NCBI RefSeq assembly: GCF_041153465.1
Contig: NZ_CP154858.1
Span: 806,001 to 870,000 of the forward strand
Source: Thermohahella caldifontis
GTDB lineage: Bacteria; Pseudomonadota; Gammaproteobacteria; Pseudomonadales; Oleiphilaceae
Direction: 5' to 3'
Length of the DNA stretch: 64,000 nt
Shown piece after piece: positions 1-8,478 of this stretch. Both the position numbers and the translations under genes were made by a program. The notes under the pieces are model-generated. The model ran no database searches and was not told where the DNA came from. It was given only the letters and a program-made list of their open reading frames with translations. Numbering within the stretch: the stretch's first letter is position 1; each line of letters starts with the position of its first letter.

Positions 1-641
1 GAGACAATGTATCTGAGCAGGCTTTCCGGATCCGGGCTGGCACCCTCCATGTGGATCAGTACCGAACCCCAGTCCGGCTGACCGGTGACCGGGCAGTTGG
101 ATCGCAGCAGGTGGGATACCCAGGTTCCGCGCTGTACTGCCCCGTCGGAGGCTTTCTCAAGCAGCGACCGGTCAGGCGTGTAGCAATCGATGGCAATATC
201 CAGCTCATCCAGCAAATGGATATCCGGGAGCGGACCGGCTTCATCCCCGGCCGCCAGAGGTGCAACCGGAAACATCTCAATTTCAACCGGCGCACCGCTG
301 GCCTTTGAGAGATCTGCCTCCAGTGTGGCCAGCACAGCATGCCCGGACTCGAAAACAGTCTGATTGAAGCTGTTGAGGTAGAGCTTGAATGACTTGGACT
401 CGATCAATGCCGGGCTGCCGGCATCAAAACGAAAACGCGCCAGACGTACTTCCGGCTTGCCCCGGGCGTTGAGCCAGGAGAGTTCAAACCCCCACCATTC
501 ATCATACCCGAACCAGTCGGGCACTTGGGTCAGCCGGGCCCGGGACAGGCTTCGGGGCACCGGACAGAGCAAATCCGGCGCGTACTGGTCCACATAGGGC
601 GTATCCTGCCCCAGCCGTGTCAGTTTTCTGAGTTCATCCAT
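1..641 (-). CDS. queF: NADPH-dependent 7-cyano-7-deazaguanine reductase QueF, 3' end outside window
   Basis: QueF reduces the nitrile of preQ0 to the amine preQ1 using NADPH, a late step of queuosine synthesis for tRNA modification; it is cytosolic. The visible 213 residues begin MDELRKLTRLG and end at the window edge shortly after the signature LRSNCPVTGQPDWGS. The Cys of that motif is the one that forms the covalent thioimide with preQ0. The region before it (ESKSFKLYLNSFNQT) is the other conserved QueF segment. The length implies the long, two-domain YqcD-type QueF (about 280 residues), so roughly 65 residues lie outside the window. The ATG shares one base with the stop of the ABC permease gene upstream (TAATG), so translation is probably coupled. 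The pairing with a YadGH exporter does not suggest a functional link. Confidence 0.93.
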   Translation of the reverse strand, partial: MDELRKLTRLGQDTPYVDQYAPDLLCPVPRSLSRARLTQVPDWFGYDEWWGFELSWLNARGKPEVRLARFRFDAGSPALIESKSFKLYLNSFNQTVFESGHAVLATLEADLSKASGAPVEIEMFPVAPLAAGDEAGPLPDIHLLDELDIAIDCYTPDRSLLEKASDGAVQRGTWVSHLLRSNCPVTGQPDWGSVLIHMEGASPDPESLLRYIV

Positions 642-1414
642 TATTTACGAATCCCCACTCCCCGGTTCAGCAACCACAGCGAGTAGCTGAACAACACCAC
701 AATGAAAAACAGGATCATCACATAAGCGACCCGGATATCAATGTCACTGACGCCAAGCAACCCATAGCGAAAGGCATTGATCATGTACAGTATGGGGTTG
801 GCCTTCGAAATGGCCTGCCAGAACGCCGGCAGCATCGAAATGGAATAGAACACCCCGCCCAGATAGGTCAGCGGCGTCAGGACAAAGGTCGGCACAATGG
901 AAATGTCGTCAAATTTGGTCGCAAACACCGCATTGATGAAGCCTCCCAGGGAAAACAGTATTGCCGTAAGCAACACCACACTGATCACCACGCCCAGATG
1001 ATGCACTTCCAGATCCGTGAAGAAGAGGGACAGCAGTGTGACAATCAGTCCCACGCACAGGCCTCTGGCCACCCCTCCGGCCACATACCCGGTCAGCACC
1101 ACCCAGTTCGGCATGGGAGACACCAGAATCTCCTCGATGCTGTGCTGGAATTTCATGCTGAAGAAGCTCGACACTACATTGGCGTAGGCGTTGGTGATCA
1201 CCGCCATCATGATCAGGCCCGGCACAATGAAGTCCATGTAATCCAGCCCTTCCATCTTGCCGATGCGCGGGCCGATGAGATTGCCGAAGATGACAAAATA
1301 CAGCGTGATCGTAATGGCCGGCGGCAACAGCGTTTGTGGCCAGATACGGGTAAACCGGCGTACTTCCTTGATCACGATGGTAATGAATGCCACCCAGATT
1401 TCTGCCGCGGTCAT
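641..1414 (-). CDS. yadH: ABC-2 type exporter permease (YadH-like)
   Basis: This is the membrane subunit of an ABC-2 family exporter; the substrate is unknown. The protein is 257 residues, matching the usual YadH length, and begins MTAAEIWVAFITIVIKEV. It has the typical six hydrophobic segments, and the family motif region FIVPGLIMMAVITNAYANV lies near residue 75. I chose the ATG at 1414 over the longer open frame because it overlaps the ATPase stop as ATGA, a coupled arrangement, and because the upstream residues are low-complexity antisense-like sequence. It is the second gene of the order ATPase, permease, queF. YadG/YadH are conserved in gammaproteobacteria without an agreed physiological role. 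Confidence 0.88.
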   Translation of the reverse strand: MTAAEIWVAFITIVIKEVRRFTRIWPQTLLPPAITITLYFVIFGNLIGPRIGKMEGLDYMDFIVPGLIMMAVITNAYANVVSSFFSMKFQHSIEEILVSPMPNWVVLTGYVAGGVARGLCVGLIVTLLSLFFTDLEVHHLGVVISVVLLTAILFSLGGFINAVFATKFDDISIVPTFVLTPLTYLGGVFYSISMLPAFWQAISKANPILYMINAFRYGLLGVSDIDIRVAYVMILFFIVVLFSYSLWLLNRGVGIRK

Positions 1415-2340
1415 GCGCCCTCCTCCTTGTTCTGCATGACCAGATCCAGGAACAGTTCCTCGAGCCGGTTGGCTTTCGTCCGCATGCTGTACACCTTCAC
1501 GTTCAGGGCATTGAGCCGTTCGAACAGCGTATTGAGCGTCACGTCGCGCTCCAGGGTGACTTCCATCAGACCGTCCTCGTTGATACGACATGGAATATCC
1601 CCGAGATCCAGCGCCACGTCAGGCTTGCGCCCGAGATCCAGAACATAGCTCTCGCGCTTGAGCTTGCGCAGCAGTTCCACCTTGGAGGTGTTTTCAAGAA
1701 TGCGTCCACGGTCGATGATGGCGATATTGCGGCACAGCGCTTCCGCTTCCTCCAGATAGTGAGTCGTCAGAATGATGGTCTTGCCTTCCCGGTTGATCTG
1801 CTGGAGAAAGGTCCACAGGGAGCGACGCAGCTCGATGTCCACGCCAGCCGTCGGTTCATCCAGTATCAGCAGTCCGGGCTCGTGCACCAGTGCCCTGGCG
1901 ATCATCAGGCGGCGCTTCATTCCACCCGAAAGCATCCGGGCCTGCTCGTTGCGCTTGTCCCAGAGCCCCAGCTCGCGCAGATACCGTTCTGCATTTTCCC
2001 TTGCCTTTTTCAGAGGCATTCCGTAGTAGCCCCCCTGAGTCACCACGATATCAAAAACTTTCTCGAACTGGTTGAAGTTGAATTCCTGCGGCACCACACC
2101 CAGACTTTTCTTGGCCGACACCACGTCCGAATCCAGGTCATGGCCGAAGATACGTACCTGGCCCGACGTCTTGTTGATCAGCGAGGAGACGATACCCAGT
2201 GTGGTGGACTTCCCGGCGCCATTCGGACCGAGCAGCGCGAAGAAATCACCCTGCCTCACCTGCAAGGTGATGCCCTTCAGGGCTTCAAAACCGTTGTCAT
2301 AGATCTTTCTCAGATCCTGGATATCCAGAGCAGGGGTCAT
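1411..2340 (-). CDS. yadG: ABC exporter ATP-binding protein (YadG-like)
   Basis: This is the nucleotide-binding subunit that powers the YadH-like permease encoded directly downstream. At 309 residues it matches YadG. Visible motifs are Walker A GPNGAGKST near residue 39, the Q-loop, the signature LSGGMKRR near residue 138, and Walker B LLILDEPTAGVD followed by the H-loop TTHYLEEAE. A roughly 70-residue C-terminal extension is typical of ABC-2 exporters. It is the first gene of the operon. The region 2341-2498 upstream separates it from the divergent lipoprotein and must hold its promoter, although I do not see a convincing -35/-10 pair. Confidence 0.92.
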   Translation of the reverse strand: MTPALDIQDLRKIYDNGFEALKGITLQVRQGDFFALLGPNGAGKSTTLGIVSSLINKTSGQVRIFGHDLDSDVVSAKKSLGVVPQEFNFNQFEKVFDIVVTQGGYYGMPLKKARENAERYLRELGLWDKRNEQARMLSGGMKRRLMIARALVHEPGLLILDEPTAGVDIELRRSLWTFLQQINREGKTIILTTHYLEEAEALCRNIAIIDRGRILENTSKVELLRKLKRESYVLDLGRKPDVALDLGDIPCRINEDGLMEVTLERDVTLNTLFERLNALNVKVYSMRTKANRLEELFLDLVMQNKEEGA

Positions 2341-2510
2341 GGGATGAATACTCTCATGTTCGGAGGCTGGCCATGATGGTCATTCTTGAATGAAAATTCA
2401 AGTTGAGTTTACACCTATTCCGAGGAGAGGTTCCCATTTTACCTCAATCCGCATCGCTATAATCGGTTCAAAACCGACAACAACGACCTCACAAAGGAAT
2501 GCAGTCTTAC

Positions 2511-3494
2511 ATGAAGCAGGTACTGATTGCGCTGACACTGACCTTCGCACTGGGCGCGTGCAGCAACAATGACGGCAGCAATGACTCCGACGGCTCCCGC
2601 ATCGGCCATGTGCTCTTTACCGGTGTGGAGGGCCTCCGCTACCAGACCGCAAGCCAGAGCGGCAGCACCGGAAGCCGGGGTGAGTTCAGATACTACCCGG
2701 GCGAGACGGTCACCTTTTCCGTGGGCTCACTGATCCTGGCTCAGGATATTCCGGCAAAGGACTGGATCACGCCCATTGATTTCGAGCCGGATGAAGTGGC
2801 AAAGATTGATGCCGGCGAACAGGTGGACGGATTGACAACGCATGCGTTCCTGGAATCTGCTGCAGCTGGCGAGAAACGCATTATCAACAAGATGCGCTTC
2901 CTGCTCACCATTGATGATGACCGGGATCCGGAGAATGGCATCCAGATCAAATCCTATGTGGTGGACGCCATCAATGCCTTCGACTTTGCCACGGAAGGCG
3001 AGATTGACTGGAGTGCCAACGCGGAAGACACGTTCGGCAAGGATACGCTGACCGATCGGGTTGAAAACAAGCTGATCAACAGCATCTGTTTCCCCGAACT
3101 GCCCCAGACCACCTGTGATGATCCTGAAGCGGGCCGGATCTATACGGGAGCTGTCTCGGCCAGTCGCCTCCTCAAGGAGCAACTGCAGAACATCACCCGA
3201 TCCATTGGTGAAGACATCTTTGTGGACAATGAATTTTACGAGATTCCGGAAGGTGATCACGACCTGAGAACTGTCAGGCTGGTCATGATCCGGGAGCACA
3301 GAGATCTGGATGACATGGAAGTGATCAGCACGGATAATAGCGTCGTGACCGTCCAGAACTGGGACAAGAACAGCCAGGAAGCCACATTCTTCGCGACCGG
3401 TCAGAAAGGGCAGGAAGCTACGGTGATTCTGAACCTGAAGCTCGCCAACGACTATCGGTGGATCAAGAAGAACGTCAGAATCACGATCCGGTGA
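2511..3494 (+). CDS. Putative outer-membrane lipoprotein of unknown function
   Basis: I do not recognise a characterised homologue. The protein begins MKQVLIALTLTFALGACS, a textbook lipoprotein signal peptide with lipobox LGAC, so it should be lipidated and anchored in an envelope membrane. The mature region starts with a short Asn/Asp/Ser/Gly linker and continues with a mainly beta-like domain (LRYQT, GEFRYYPGETVTFSVGSLILAQ). It ends with an Ig-like stretch (ATVILNLKLANDYRWIKKNVRI). An in-frame ATG at 2499 lies only one base after AAAGGA, whereas 2511 leaves a usable spacing and gives a normal signal peptide, so I chose 2511. It is a single gene, divergent from the YadGH operon and convergent with the HD-GYP-like gene. 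Confidence 0.75.
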   Translation: MKQVLIALTLTFALGACSNNDGSNDSDGSRIGHVLFTGVEGLRYQTASQSGSTGSRGEFRYYPGETVTFSVGSLILAQDIPAKDWITPIDFEPDEVAKIDAGEQVDGLTTHAFLESAAAGEKRIINKMRFLLTIDDDRDPENGIQIKSYVVDAINAFDFATEGEIDWSANAEDTFGKDTLTDRVENKLINSICFPELPQTTCDDPEAGRIYTGAVSASRLLKEQLQNITRSIGEDIFVDNEFYEIPEGDHDLRTVRLVMIREHRDLDDMEVISTDNSVVTVQNWDKNSQEATFFATGQKGQEATVILNLKLANDYRWIKKNVRITIR

Positions 3495-3512
3495 TGCCAG
3501 GGTGTCGCCGGG

Positions 3513-4829
3513 TTAGCCGACCCAGCGGCGCAACCCCCACCCCGTGGGAATCCGGCAGTCTTCGAGATCAATGTCATAGGCATCCTGGGGCAGTGTACGT
3601 GCAATTTTAAGCACGACCTGCCCTGCGTCATTCAGCTTCCTGAGGTCCACGAGCTCCTGCTTCCGGAGGGGCTGTTTTTCAGCGTCCAGCACCCGCAGAA
3701 CCTGAGGAAAGAGCTTGCGCTCGGCGTTCTGTCCCACGACTACCCCGACACTGCCATCGGAAAGTTCAACCAGGGTGCCCGCCGGGTAGACCCCGATGGC
3801 CTGAATGAAGCGTTCGACCAGATCTTCCTGAAACTCGATATTGCGCTGCTCGTAGAGGCGCGCAATGGCCTGGCTGGGTGACAAGGGGGTCACGCCGGGC
3901 CTCGGCTCGATCAACGCCTGAAAGTGCTCGACGATACCGGCAATCTTGCCCAGCATCGGAATACGGTCTCCGGTCACCCCCTTGGGGAACCCGCTGCCAT
4001 TGTGACGTTCCCGGTGGTATTCGACCACCTTGACGACCGGCCCGGAAATGCCGGGCGTCTGACTGAGGATGGCCACGCCCTCCTCCACATAGCGCTGCCA
4101 GGCACGATACTCCGTCGCGTCCAGAAATCCCGGTTTGGTCAGCAGACGGTCATCAAGACGTGTCTTGCCCACTTGGCTCAGAAGCAGTCCCTGCGCCAGC
4201 GTCTGCATCACGTCCGGCGCCAGTCCCAGGTGGCGGGCAAACACCAGGCCCCAGATACTGGACGCCACCGCATGCGCATACACATGGTCACTTTTCTGTT
4301 TGACACGCGCCATCCATACCAGAGCATCCGGATTCTCGATGACTGACTGTGTCATCTGCTTCGCGGCCATCGCCGTCTCGGCCATGGCATCCGCCTTGCC
4401 TTCGGCCAGCCGCTCATAGAGCCGGCAAACGGACTCATCCACCTGCCTGAGCAGCCGCTCGGCATGGCCGATGGATTTCTTCAGCGGCCTGACCACCGGG
4501 TAATGGTGTGCATCACGGATTTTTATCGGCGGTACCTTGACTCGCTCCGCCTTGTCCTGCCCGGACCGGGCCGCACGACGGAACTGAACCACCCGGACGC
4601 TGTCATCGTCAGGTATCTCCGCATGCCGGACACTCACATCTCCAACCTCCACCGGCACGTCAACAAAAACGAACTTGCAGTAGGTTTCCAGTGCCTTGAT
4701 GTCTGCCACGGAGCGAATGTAGAAACCCTGAATCGGGAACGGCGTCTCGAACCACGGCCGGTCCAGATCGGATACGAACATGCCCAGCTCCAGGTCCGAT
4801 ACGGCAATCTTGACTTTGCGGGTGGCCAC
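3513..4829 (-). CDS. Degenerate HD-GYP domain protein with N-terminal DUF3391
   Basis: The N-terminal half (about residues 5-125) matches the DUF3391 type found before HD-GYP domains (IAVSDLELGMFVSDLDRPW). The rest has the HD-GYP fold, normally a cyclic-di-GMP phosphodiesterase. Key metal ligands are changed. The HD of the usual HDxGK is replaced in LLLSQVGKTRL, the usual HHE reads YHRERHNGSGFP, and GYP reads GFP; the first His (YAHAVAS) remains. The protein is therefore probably a c-di-GMP-responsive binding protein or an inactive relative rather than an enzyme; this is inference. The start is GTG at 4829, five bases after GGAGAG; an in-frame GTG at 4847 would add six residues. It is a single gene convergent with the lipoprotein gene. 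Confidence 0.82.
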   Translation of the reverse strand: MATRKVKIAVSDLELGMFVSDLDRPWFETPFPIQGFYIRSVADIKALETYCKFVFVDVPVEVGDVSVRHAEIPDDDSVRVVQFRRAARSGQDKAERVKVPPIKIRDAHHYPVVRPLKKSIGHAERLLRQVDESVCRLYERLAEGKADAMAETAMAAKQMTQSVIENPDALVWMARVKQKSDHVYAHAVASSIWGLVFARHLGLAPDVMQTLAQGLLLSQVGKTRLDDRLLTKPGFLDATEYRAWQRYVEEGVAILSQTPGISGPVVKVVEYHRERHNGSGFPKGVTGDRIPMLGKIAGIVEHFQALIEPRPGVTPLSPSQAIARLYEQRNIEFQEDLVERFIQAIGVYPAGTLVELSDGSVGVVVGQNAERKLFPQVLRVLDAEKQPLRKQELVDLRKLNDAGQVVLKIARTLPQDAYDIDLEDCRIPTGWGLRRWVG

Positions 4830-5002
4830 GGCAACTCTCCGGTTCACTCAGGATTCTCTTACGATCTCATTTTCCACGTTCCGGGCATACAGTACAGGGC
4901 AATAGGGTAATGATTCGTTACACGGCCATGACAAACCGTTGCCAATTGTAGAAACATCGACACCTTCACACTTTGGTTGTCAACCGGCTCCCACCTTATC
5001 CG

Positions 5003-5590
5003 TTACTTGCATCCCTTTTCGGACAGTTCCGGCATGCGATCCTCTGCGGAGCCCATCTCCACTTTCTTGACCCGGATACGATAAGGCACAGACGACGCAC
5101 GAATGTAATCAAAATTCAGCGTCTCTTCCCCCTGCTGGACAACCGGAGTCGCCGGATAGCACTGTATGGTCAGCTCGATCGTGGTCCCGAGATCGGCCAC
5201 CCCGGAACCGGTGTTGCGCGCCCCTGCGGAGCGGATTTCTCCGCAAACCTGATCTTGTGTGGTGATGGGCCGGCCTTTCCAGTCCAGATCCTTGCCCGGC
5301 TCCCCGCACCAGACGATCTTGCTCTTGTCACTGCTGCACAGCGCATTGGGCGCAAACCGCAGGGTGCGCTGACTGCACTGCGTCTGCAGCGTGATCGCCG
5401 TGCCTTCCGAGTCCAGCAAGGACCAGTCACCCCGCTCGTTGGTGTACCAGGCGATGACCGCATCCCGCATGTGCCCCTGGGATGTTTCCGCCTGAAAGCG
5501 CCCGTAATAGGCATAATAAGATGAACAACCGCTCAGCACGCCCACTGACCCGACCAGCACTGCCCAACGTACAAACTGCTGCGAACGCAT
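5003..5590 (-). CDS. Putative lipoprotein of unknown function
   Basis: The product is 195 residues. It begins MRSQQFVRWAVLVGSVGVLSGC, a signal peptide ending in the lipobox LSGC, so the mature protein should be lipidated at the Cys. The mature part is rich in Cys (about seven), which suggests disulfides in the periplasm, and has Trp and Tyr clusters (SSYYAYYGRF, AWYTNERGDW). I recognise no family. I set the start at ATG 5590 because AAGGAGAG lies nine bases upstream and the signal peptide begins there; the open frame continues upstream without a plausible start. It is divergent from the iron transporter, and the shared 158-base region carries a Fur box, so iron control of this gene is possible but not shown. 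Confidence 0.72.
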   Translation of the reverse strand: MRSQQFVRWAVLVGSVGVLSGCSSYYAYYGRFQAETSQGHMRDAVIAWYTNERGDWSLLDSEGTAITLQTQCSQRTLRFAPNALCSSDKSKIVWCGEPGKDLDWKGRPITTQDQVCGEIRSAGARNTGSGVADLGTTIELTIQCYPATPVVQQGEETLNFDYIRASSVPYRIRVKKVEMGSAEDRMPELSEKGCK

Positions 5591-5684
5591 TGACGTCAAC
5601 TCTCCTTTCCGATCCGAAACTGTTCCGGCACGCATCATGCCCGAATCCATGCTTATATGATACCAGCATCCTGCACGCCGGAGG

Positions 5685-5723
5685 TTGACTGCCGACACCT
5701 TTTTAATGATAATCCTTATCGTT
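5685..5723 (+). promoter_or_regulatory. Promoter with overlapping Fur box for the ferric iron transporter
   Basis: A strong sigma-70 promoter is visible: -35 TTGACT at 5685-5690, a 17-base spacer and -10 GATAAT at 5708-5713. The Fur-box-like sequence AATGATAATCCTTATCGTT at 5705-5723 covers the -10. It matches most positions of the consensus GATAATGATAATCATTATC. Fe-loaded Fur bound there would block RNA polymerase, so the transporter should be expressed when iron is scarce. Confidence 0.8.
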
Positions 5724-5748
5724 CTCACAATTAACAGCAGGTAGAAAC

Positions 5749-6768
5749 ATGAAACGATCTCTGAAGCGCCTCCTTACCCTTTCGGTTGCTGCACTGTCCC
5801 TGCAAGGCCTGAACGTGCAGGCAGCGGAAACCGTCAACATTTACTCCAACCGCCAGCCTTATCTCATCCAACCCATTCTCAGTGCCTTCACACGCGAAAC
5901 AGGCATCGAAACACAGGTCGTCTACGCAAAGAAAGGCATCGCGGAACGTCTCAAACGGGAGGGACGGAACAGCCCGGCAGATGTGGTGCTGACCGTCGAT
6001 ATCGGCCGCTTGCAGGAGCTGGTTGACAGCGATGTGGTTCAGCCGGTGAAAAGCGCCACGCTCGAAAAGAACATTCCCGCCCAGTACCGCGACCCCGAAG
6101 GCCGCTGGTTCGGACTGACCGTCCGTGCACGGGCCATTTATGCCTCAAAAGAGCGAGTCAAGACCACTCAACTGGATTACGAAGACCTGGCCAAACCTGA
6201 ATTCAAGGGCAAGGTCTGCACACGCAGCGGCAAGCATCCTTACAACCTGGCCTTGATCGCTTCGTTTATCGCCCACAAGGGTGAGGCCGCCACCGAAGAA
6301 TGGCTCAAGGGCGTCAAGGCCAACCTGGCCCGCAAGCCTCAGGGCAACGACAGGGCCCAGGTCAAGGCCATCTATGAGGGCATCTGTGACGTTTCACTGG
6401 GCAACAGCTATTATCTGGGCAAAATGCTGACCGACGAGAAGCAAAGCAAATGGGCCAACGCCGTCAACATCATTTTCCCGAATCAGGATGACCGGGGTGC
6501 CCATGTCAACATTTCCGGCGCGGCACTCACCAAGGCAGCGCCGCACAAGGAAGCGGCCATCCGGCTGATCGAATTCCTGTCGGATCGTCTCGCTCAGAAG
6601 ATGTATGCCGAACAGAACTTCGAGTACCCGGTCAACCCTGCCGTTGAACCCTCTGGTCTGGTAGAATCCTGGGGCAAATTCAAGGCCGACACACTGCCGC
6701 TGTCCGAAGTCGCCAAACATCGCAAGGCCGCGGCAATGCTCGTCGACAAGATCAATTTTGACGGTTAA
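5749..6768 (+). CDS. fbpA: Ferric iron ABC transporter, periplasmic binding protein (FbpA/FutA family)
   Basis: The protein binds ferric ion in the periplasm and passes it to the inner-membrane permease. It has 339 residues, with a signal peptide of about 25 (MKRSLKRLLTLSVAALSLQG ... VQA). The mature protein starts AETVNIYSNRQPYL, typical of the FbpA/IdiA/FutA family. Further family features are AKKGIAERLKREGRNSPADV near residue 65 and the paired tyrosines in GNSYYLGK near residue 223 that in known FbpA proteins coordinate iron. It is the first gene of a two-gene operon with the permease 18 bases downstream, behind a promoter overlapped by a Fur box. Specificity for Fe(III) rather than another oxyanion is inferred from the Tyr pair and the Fur box. 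Confidence 0.93.
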   Translation: MKRSLKRLLTLSVAALSLQGLNVQAAETVNIYSNRQPYLIQPILSAFTRETGIETQVVYAKKGIAERLKREGRNSPADVVLTVDIGRLQELVDSDVVQPVKSATLEKNIPAQYRDPEGRWFGLTVRARAIYASKERVKTTQLDYEDLAKPEFKGKVCTRSGKHPYNLALIASFIAHKGEAATEEWLKGVKANLARKPQGNDRAQVKAIYEGICDVSLGNSYYLGKMLTDEKQSKWANAVNIIFPNQDDRGAHVNISGAALTKAAPHKEAAIRLIEFLSDRLAQKMYAEQNFEYPVNPAVEPSGLVESWGKFKADTLPLSEVAKHRKAAAMLVDKINFDG

Positions 6769-6786
6769 GGAAGCCCATCACCTGTC

Positions 6787-8436
6787 ATGACGCATCAGGT
6801 CAAGGCTCTGGCCGCCGGTCCCGTATGGGGCTGGCGGCTTCTCTCGTTTATTGCGGCGCTGTTTGTGTGTCTGCCACTCGTTTCTGCAATCTGGCTGGCA
6901 ACGACTTCCGATGGCGCTTTCTGGGGACATCTGGGCTCGACCGTTCTGCCCCGCTATATCAGCACCACGCTCAAGCTGATGGCCGGCACCGGTCTGCTGA
7001 CGGCCCTTTTCGGTCTCGTCAGTGCCTGGCTGATCGTCTGGTTCGACTTCCCCGGCCGCCGTCATTTCAGCTGGGCGCTGATGCTGCCATTTGCCTTTCC
7101 GGCCTATGTGATCGCCTTCGTCTATACCGATTTTCTGGAGTACGCGGGTGCCCTGCAGGCAGGTCTGCGTGCTCTGTTCGGCTGGTCATCACCCAATGAC
7201 TACTGGTTTCCGGAAATCCGCTCACTCGGGGGTGCGGTGGCCATGTTCTCCTTGGTACTCTACCCCTACGTCTATCTGACCAGCCGCGCGGCCATGATGG
7301 ATCTTTCGGCCAACCTCTTTCTCGCCAGCCGGAGTCTGGGCCGGGGCTTTTTCGGTACGCTCTGGCATGTCCTGCTGCCCGCCGTCAGGCCAGGGCTGGC
7401 TGTCGGCCTTGCATTGGTGCTGATGGAGACATTGAACGACTTCGGTACCGTGGACTTTTTTGCCGTACAGACCCTGACCGCCGGCCTGTTCGACACCTGG
7501 CTCAATCTGGGCGACGTGGGCGGTGCTGCCCAGATCGCAGTGAGCATGGTCACCTTTGCCTTGCTCCTGATCTGGCTCGAACAGTTTTCCCGGCGCAAGG
7601 TGCGTGTCTGGCAATCCCGTACCCCGGTCTCCCACAAGCGCGTCGTGCTGCGCGGGGCACCAGCCTGGCTGGCATGCCTGTTCTGCACACTGCTCGTGGT
7701 GCTCGGTTTTCTGCTCCCCGGCGGCATTCTGCTGGTCTATGCCGTGCAATACGCGGCGGAAAGCTGGACCCCCGAGTTCCTCGTCTACGCACGCAACTCC
7801 ATACTGCTTTCCGCCACATCGGGGCTCATGCTGGTGTTTACCGGGCTGCTTCTGGCCTATACCCAGAGACTGACACGTGACCGGCTGACACTGACACTCA
7901 ACAAGGTCGCCACTGTGGGCTATGCCATGCCCGGCGCGGTGCTGGCCGTCGGCGTCATCATCCCCCTTGCCGCCTTCGACAACTGGCTGAGCGACCTGGC
8001 GGAATCCTGGTGGGGCCTGTCCACCGGCCTCTTGCTCAGCGGCAGCATGTTCGCCATTCTGTATGCCTACAACGCGCGCTTCATGGCCGTTGCCGTCGGT
8101 TCGGCCGAAGCGGGACTCAACCGCATCACCCCGTCAATGGACCAGGCAGCCCGCACTCTGGGCCATCGCCCGGCCGCCATACTGCGTCGGGTTCACCTGC
8201 CCATTCTGAAAAAGAGTTTGTTTACGGCGGGACTCATCGTTTTCGTGGACTGCATGAAGGAACTGCCTGCCACCCTCATCCTGCGGCCCTTCAATTTCGA
8301 GACCCTGGCCACGTATGTGTACCAGTTTGCCTCGGACGAACAACTGGAACAAAGCGCTCTGGCCGCCCTGATCATTGTTGCGGCCGGCCTGATCCCCGTT
8401 CTGATCCTCAACCGGGCCAGCATGCAGAGGGCATGA
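6787..8436 (+). CDS. fbpB: Ferric iron ABC transporter permease (FbpB family)
   Basis: This is the inner-membrane channel subunit of the ferric iron importer, 549 residues. It is a fused permease with two homologous halves of about six transmembrane segments each. Each half carries the EAA-type cytoplasmic loop that contacts the ATPase: SRSLGRGFFGTLWHVLLPAVRPG near residue 180 and ARTLGHRPAAILRRVHLPILK near residue 455. This is the standard organisation of FbpB/FutB permeases. No ATP-binding gene follows; the next gene is on the other strand. The ATPase must come from elsewhere in the genome, as is seen for several gammaproteobacterial fbpAB loci. The AAGGAAG upstream is about 14 bases from the ATG, rather far. 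Confidence 0.92.
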   Translation: MTHQVKALAAGPVWGWRLLSFIAALFVCLPLVSAIWLATTSDGAFWGHLGSTVLPRYISTTLKLMAGTGLLTALFGLVSAWLIVWFDFPGRRHFSWALMLPFAFPAYVIAFVYTDFLEYAGALQAGLRALFGWSSPNDYWFPEIRSLGGAVAMFSLVLYPYVYLTSRAAMMDLSANLFLASRSLGRGFFGTLWHVLLPAVRPGLAVGLALVLMETLNDFGTVDFFAVQTLTAGLFDTWLNLGDVGGAAQIAVSMVTFALLLIWLEQFSRRKVRVWQSRTPVSHKRVVLRGAPAWLACLFCTLLVVLGFLLPGGILLVYAVQYAAESWTPEFLVYARNSILLSATSGLMLVFTGLLLAYTQRLTRDRLTLTLNKVATVGYAMPGAVLAVGVIIPLAAFDNWLSDLAESWWGLSTGLLLSGSMFAILYAYNARFMAVAVGSAEAGLNRITPSMDQAARTLGHRPAAILRRVHLPILKKSLFTAGLIVFVDCMKELPATLILRPFNFETLATYVYQFASDEQLEQSALAALIIVAAGLIPVLILNRASMQRA

Positions 8437-8458
8437 AAAAGGCCACCCGCAGGTGGCC
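8436..8458 (-). terminator. Rho-independent terminator of the acyl-CoA synthetase gene
   Basis: On the minus strand GGCCACC-TGCG-GGTGGCC is followed by TTTTT, a compact intrinsic terminator 20 bases after the acyl-CoA synthetase stop. It also touches the stop codon of the converging permease gene and could act in both directions, but no T-run is present on the plus strand. Confidence 0.8.
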
Positions 8459-8478
8459 TCATGAGACAATCGCCAGGC

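Noticed and set aside
1387..2376. Plus-strand frame opposite yadG
   Set aside because: Antisense to an ATPase with all motifs; no family match or ribosome site.
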